This document shows, one piece after another, positions 6,442 to 8,356 of a stretch of 8,356 bases of DNA. Source of the stretch: Rhodobiaceae bacterium (GTDB lineage: Bacteria; Pseudomonadota; Alphaproteobacteria; Parvibaculales; Parvibaculaceae); the NCBI GenBank assembly GCA_002746275.1, contig NVWR01000001.1, forward strand, positions 53,519-61,874, given 5' to 3'. The notes beneath the pieces are model-generated. The model did not search any database. It was not told where the DNA came from and was given only the letters and a program-made list of their open reading frames with translations. The position numbers and the translations under genes were made by a program. Within the stretch, counting starts at the first letter, position 1. Every line of letters starts with the position of its first letter.

Positions 6442-6858
6442 ATGTCTAAACTTGCCACCGCATCAGTCGGCCTCAGTGTCATCATATTTGTTGTGTTGAT
6501 CCCAGTCTTGGAAGTCAGTCCGACACACATATTTAACCCCGAATGGCCGTCTCACGCTCGACTACATGTAGCGTGGCAACTTATGACGAATGCGGCGCTT
6601 TCGATCCTCGCATTAGGATGCGTTTGGAGCGCTCGATCTCCGCGAATTGGGATCGGCATCGCACTGATTCCTATTGTCTCCTTTCTGATGGCTTTCACAC
6701 TGAGGTCCGTTTACGGAGGCTCTCTGTTTCATACTGATGGCACTCAGCTAGCGGTTGGGGGCATCAATGTAGCAGTGCTCATAATGATCCCACTAACGGC
6801 TCTCTTGTTGGGGGGCCTGTGGAAAACGAAGACCCCCGCGCAGAAGCGTGGAGTATAA
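6442..6858 (+). CDS. Small four-helix membrane protein, first gene of a TetR-divergent operon
   Basis: 138 residues, with hydrophobic segments at about 7-26, 45-63, 68-88 and 104-127. The first loop holds THIFNPEWPSHARLHVAWQ (28-46), a motif I have seen in small uncharacterised membrane proteins (perhaps DUF6640-like; not checked). Conserved charged and aromatic residues close to the membrane suggest a functional site rather than a plain spacer, but no reaction is known. The ATG at 6442 has AAGAAGGA 6 bases upstream; an in-frame TTG at 6436 is less likely. The stop codon lies 2 bases before the GST start, so the two are surely co-transcribed and probably translationally coupled. Regulation by the divergent TetR protein is likely. 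It is not an obvious efflux pump: it is too short for MFS or RND, and it lacks the GG/E14 pattern of SMR proteins. Confidence 0.8.
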   Translation: MSKLATASVGLSVIIFVVLIPVLEVSPTHIFNPEWPSHARLHVAWQLMTNAALSILALGCVWSARSPRIGIGIALIPIVSFLMAFTLRSVYGGSLFHTDGTQLAVGGINVAVLIMIPLTALLLGGLWKTKTPAQKRGV

Positions 6859-6860
6859 AC

Positions 6861-7532
6861 ATGATCATTCACGGCTCAGCTCTCTCGCCCTTCAGACGCA
6901 AAGTAGTTCTCTCAGCAATGGAAAAAAATATTGCCTTCGAGAGCCGCGACCTTAATCCTTATGCGCCCCCTGTTGATTTTGAATCTATGAATCCGCTAAA
7001 GCGCATACCAATTGTTCAGGATGGTGATTTCACTTTGGCAGATAGTTCCGCAATTTGTGGATACTTCGAAGCAAAGCACGCTGACACCCAAGCTTTATTT
7101 CCCAAAGAACCGACCGCTTACGGGCATGCCCTTTGGATAGAAGAATATGCCGACACCGCGCTCTTTGCAGACATAAGCGAAGGCGTGTTCCGGCCGATTT
7201 TTATCAATCAGCTTCTTGGCAAACCAGTTGATCATGCGACTGTGGAGGAGACATTATCAGTAGCGCTTCCGCTTAGACTTCGCTACCTGGAAAGCCAGCT
7301 CGAAGACCGCACTTGGTTTGCAGGTGACAGTCTCACGGTGGCTGATCTGTCCGTATACTCACAATTGGTGAATTTGCTTCATGCCGGACATTTGCCGTCC
7401 AGTGAGTCATACCCGTATTTGATGGCGCATTTCAAACGGATACAAACCCGCCCCTCTGCCGAAAAATTACACCGCTCCGAAACGGCTTATCTTGGACAGA
7501 TGCTGGAGATGATTTCCAGCCGGAAAGGATAA
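6861..7532 (+). CDS. Glutathione S-transferase family protein
   Basis: 223 residues, standard GST length, cytosolic. The N-terminal thioredoxin-like domain (1-75) begins MIIHGSALSPFRRKVVLSAM. Ser9 in the SPF-R-KV motif is the candidate glutathione-activating residue, where beta-class enzymes have cysteine. The cis-proline is P50 in LKRIPIV, and ADSSAI (60-65) is the glutathione gamma-glutamyl binding motif. The helical C-terminal domain (about 85-223) has the LTVADLS N-capping motif with D162. The likely reaction is conjugation of glutathione to an electrophile, or a glutathione-dependent isomerisation or peroxidase activity; the substrate is unknown. The ATG at 6861 has GGAG 7 bases upstream; the frame is open for 14 more codons upstream but these overlap the previous gene. 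It is the second gene of the TetR-controlled operon. Confidence 0.93.
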   Translation: MIIHGSALSPFRRKVVLSAMEKNIAFESRDLNPYAPPVDFESMNPLKRIPIVQDGDFTLADSSAICGYFEAKHADTQALFPKEPTAYGHALWIEEYADTALFADISEGVFRPIFINQLLGKPVDHATVEETLSVALPLRLRYLESQLEDRTWFAGDSLTVADLSVYSQLVNLLHAGHLPSSESYPYLMAHFKRIQTRPSAEKLHRSETAYLGQMLEMISSRKG

Positions 7533-7622
7533 TGGGTTAAGGCGCACGGCCATGGGGTACAACTCATGCTCGCGACGTGTTCCGGCGTTTCGTCTCGACC
7601 CAGCGGCGGTGTGGCGGCAACT

Positions 7623-8063
7623 TCAAACCAGTAACGAGAGGGCGAGGCTAAGGAGGATCGCTGCGCCCGACGTGACCGACAGCAAGACGCCCATACCTTC
7701 GATCACTCCGACTATTTGTTCACTCGCTCGGCTTCCCGCATAGCCTTCGCCTGCTATAGGCAATACCTTGCTCGCACCGGTTACGGCCGAAACCGTTATG
7801 CCAAGCCAAATGAGATACACACTCAGTATTAGTGCGGTCTCGGTCAGGCCTAACCAGGGAGATGGAAGCTCAATGAGATTCCAGATTATGCCGAAAATCA
7901 TCAAAGCCATCCCGGACTGCACAGCCGACAAGTGCGCTGACAAAGCCATACGCGAGTTCTTGAATTTCGGAATTAGCATTCCTTGGACTAGACCAATTTG
8001 GAACAGCATTGCGCCTGAAAAGACGAGTTCCATTCCAGCCTGCGAAAAAGTGAGGGGCATCAT
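7623..8063 (-). CDS. Hydroxylaminobenzene mutase-like four-helix membrane protein
   Basis: 146 residues with four hydrophobic segments at about 11-32, 45-66, 74-95 and 118-145. After helix 1 it has IPKFKNSRMALSAHLSAVQSGM (31-52), and between helices 3 and 4 TGASKVLPIAGEGY. An N-P/S-RM-x-LSAH-x-x-x-x-x-GM motif is my main reason for relating it to HabA/HabB. Those enzymes rearrange hydroxylaminobenzene to 2-aminophenol in nitrobenzene degradation. Homologues are widespread in genomes with no known nitroaromatic pathway, so the substrate here is uncertain. Tandem ATGs at 8063 and 8060 are both possible; AGAAAG about 6 bases upstream of the first is a weak ribosome binding site. It converges with the GST gene, leaving 90 bases in which I see no terminator or gene. 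A strong hairpin lies upstream at 8088-8114. Confidence 0.65.
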   Translation of the reverse strand: MMPLTFSQAGMELVFSGAMLFQIGLVQGMLIPKFKNSRMALSAHLSAVQSGMALMIFGIIWNLIELPSPWLGLTETALILSVYLIWLGITVSAVTGASKVLPIAGEGYAGSRASEQIVGVIEGMGVLLSVTSGAAILLSLALSLLV

Positions 8064-8087
8064 GGCGTTCTTTCTTTTTGTTACTGT

Positions 8088-8114
8088 CCCCCACGGAAAG
8101 GAATTCCGTGGGGG
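8088..8114. repeat. Perfect 11-bp hairpin upstream of the mutase-like gene
   Basis: CCCCCACGGAA (8088-8098) and TTCCGTGGGGG (8104-8114) are exact reverse complements around a 5-base loop AGGAA. No T-tract follows on either strand, so it is not a standard intrinsic terminator. It stands between two minus-strand genes, 25 bases upstream of the start at 8063, and could be a leader structure, a processing site or a REP-like repeat. Confidence 0.7.
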
Positions 8115-8158
8115 ATATGTCATCGGCATTCTTCAACAATTGTTCGTGGTCGAGGCGA

Positions 8159-8356
8159 TCAAGAAACGTTGCCTGCGATGTGAGATTGACCCTTTAGCCA
8201 CCCCTTCTTCAGCACAACGCGGGCATCTTCATCCATCTCAAAGTGATCGATTCCATCGAACCTTTTTGCTGACGGGTCATCTGCCTGGCCGAGTATGAGA
8301 ACCCAACTAGCCAATACGGTCTGACCATCGGCAACGACGGACAAAGGTTCATATGT
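8159..8356 (-). CDS. SnoaL-like / NTF2-fold protein, C-terminal part (partial)
   Basis: 65 codons up to a TGA at 8161-8159; the N-terminus lies beyond the right edge. The fragment reads TYEPLSVVADGQTVLASWVL, then an acidic loop with DDPSAKRF, then DGIDHFEMDEDARVVLKKGWLKG. Alternating beta strands of the type V.a.W.l...G....G...F.....G.i...... are typical of the C-terminal half of SnoaL-like (NTF2 superfamily) proteins of about 130-150 residues. These include polyketide cyclases, isomerases and many proteins of unknown activity in stress and xenobiotic gene clusters. It is on the same strand as the mutase-like gene, separated by 95 bases that contain the hairpin, so co-transcription is possible but not shown. 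An in-frame TTG at 8344 is not the real start, because the homologous pattern continues upstream of it to the window edge. Confidence 0.65.
   Translation of the reverse strand, partial: TYEPLSVVADGQTVLASWVLILGQADDPSAKRFDGIDHFEMDEDARVVLKKGWLKGQSHIAGNVS

Noticed and set aside
7533..7622. Gene or terminator between GST and the mutase-like gene
   Set aside because: The 90 bases hold no clear hairpin with a T-tract and no open frame with a ribosome binding site or recognisable product.
8088..8114. Rho-independent terminator
   Set aside because: No T-tract follows the stem on either strand.
7768..8298. Plus-strand open frame of 176 codons over the mutase-like and SnoaL-like genes
   Set aside because: Both minus-strand products show family patterns; the plus-strand translation shows none.

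Overview
The window looks like a chromosomal segment from an alphaproteobacterium. The nucleoside diphosphate kinase is closely of the alphaproteobacterial type, it sits divergently next to a YheS-like ABC-F ATPase, and the left half prefers G or C at third codon positions. By eye, GC is about 57% on the left and about 50% in much of the right. I cannot place it more precisely; a Caulobacterales/Maricaulales-like or other marine lineage is a guess.

Left part (1-3304), housekeeping-like: the N-terminus of a Tat-type exported protein leaves the window on the minus strand (1-96). Divergent from it is an unnamed four-helix membrane protein (204-770). This converges, with a 14-base overlap, on an ABC-F translation factor (757-2673, minus). 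Divergent from that is ndk (2837-3259), with a recognisable promoter. A strong hairpin (3281-3304) followed on the minus strand by a T-tract closes the convergent junction with the next gene.

Middle part (3317-5693): a secreted two-domain protein (3317-4450, minus; PA-IL/LecA-like sandwich plus DUF3047-like domain) is divergent from a cysteine-rich membrane-anchored protein of unknown function (4628-5557, plus). A 40-codon minus-strand ORF (5571-5693) may be a small gene or a gene remnant.

Right part (5736-8356), accessory: a TetR/AcrR repressor (5774-6373, minus) is divergent from a two-gene operon encoding a four-helix membrane protein (6442-6858) and a glutathione S-transferase (6861-7532). 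The shared 68-base intergenic region carries two tandem 21-bp near-palindromes that look like TetR operators. Convergent with the operon are a hydroxylaminobenzene-mutase-like membrane protein (7623-8063, minus) and, further right, a partial SnoaL-like protein (8159-8356, minus). The gene content suggests an inducible response to a small electrophilic or aromatic compound. Two short repeat/hairpin elements with shared motifs (5736-5777 and 8088-8114) bracket TetR through the mutase-like gene, and GC is lower here, so the block may have been acquired together. That is inference. No tRNA, rRNA, CRISPR array or intact transposase gene is visible.
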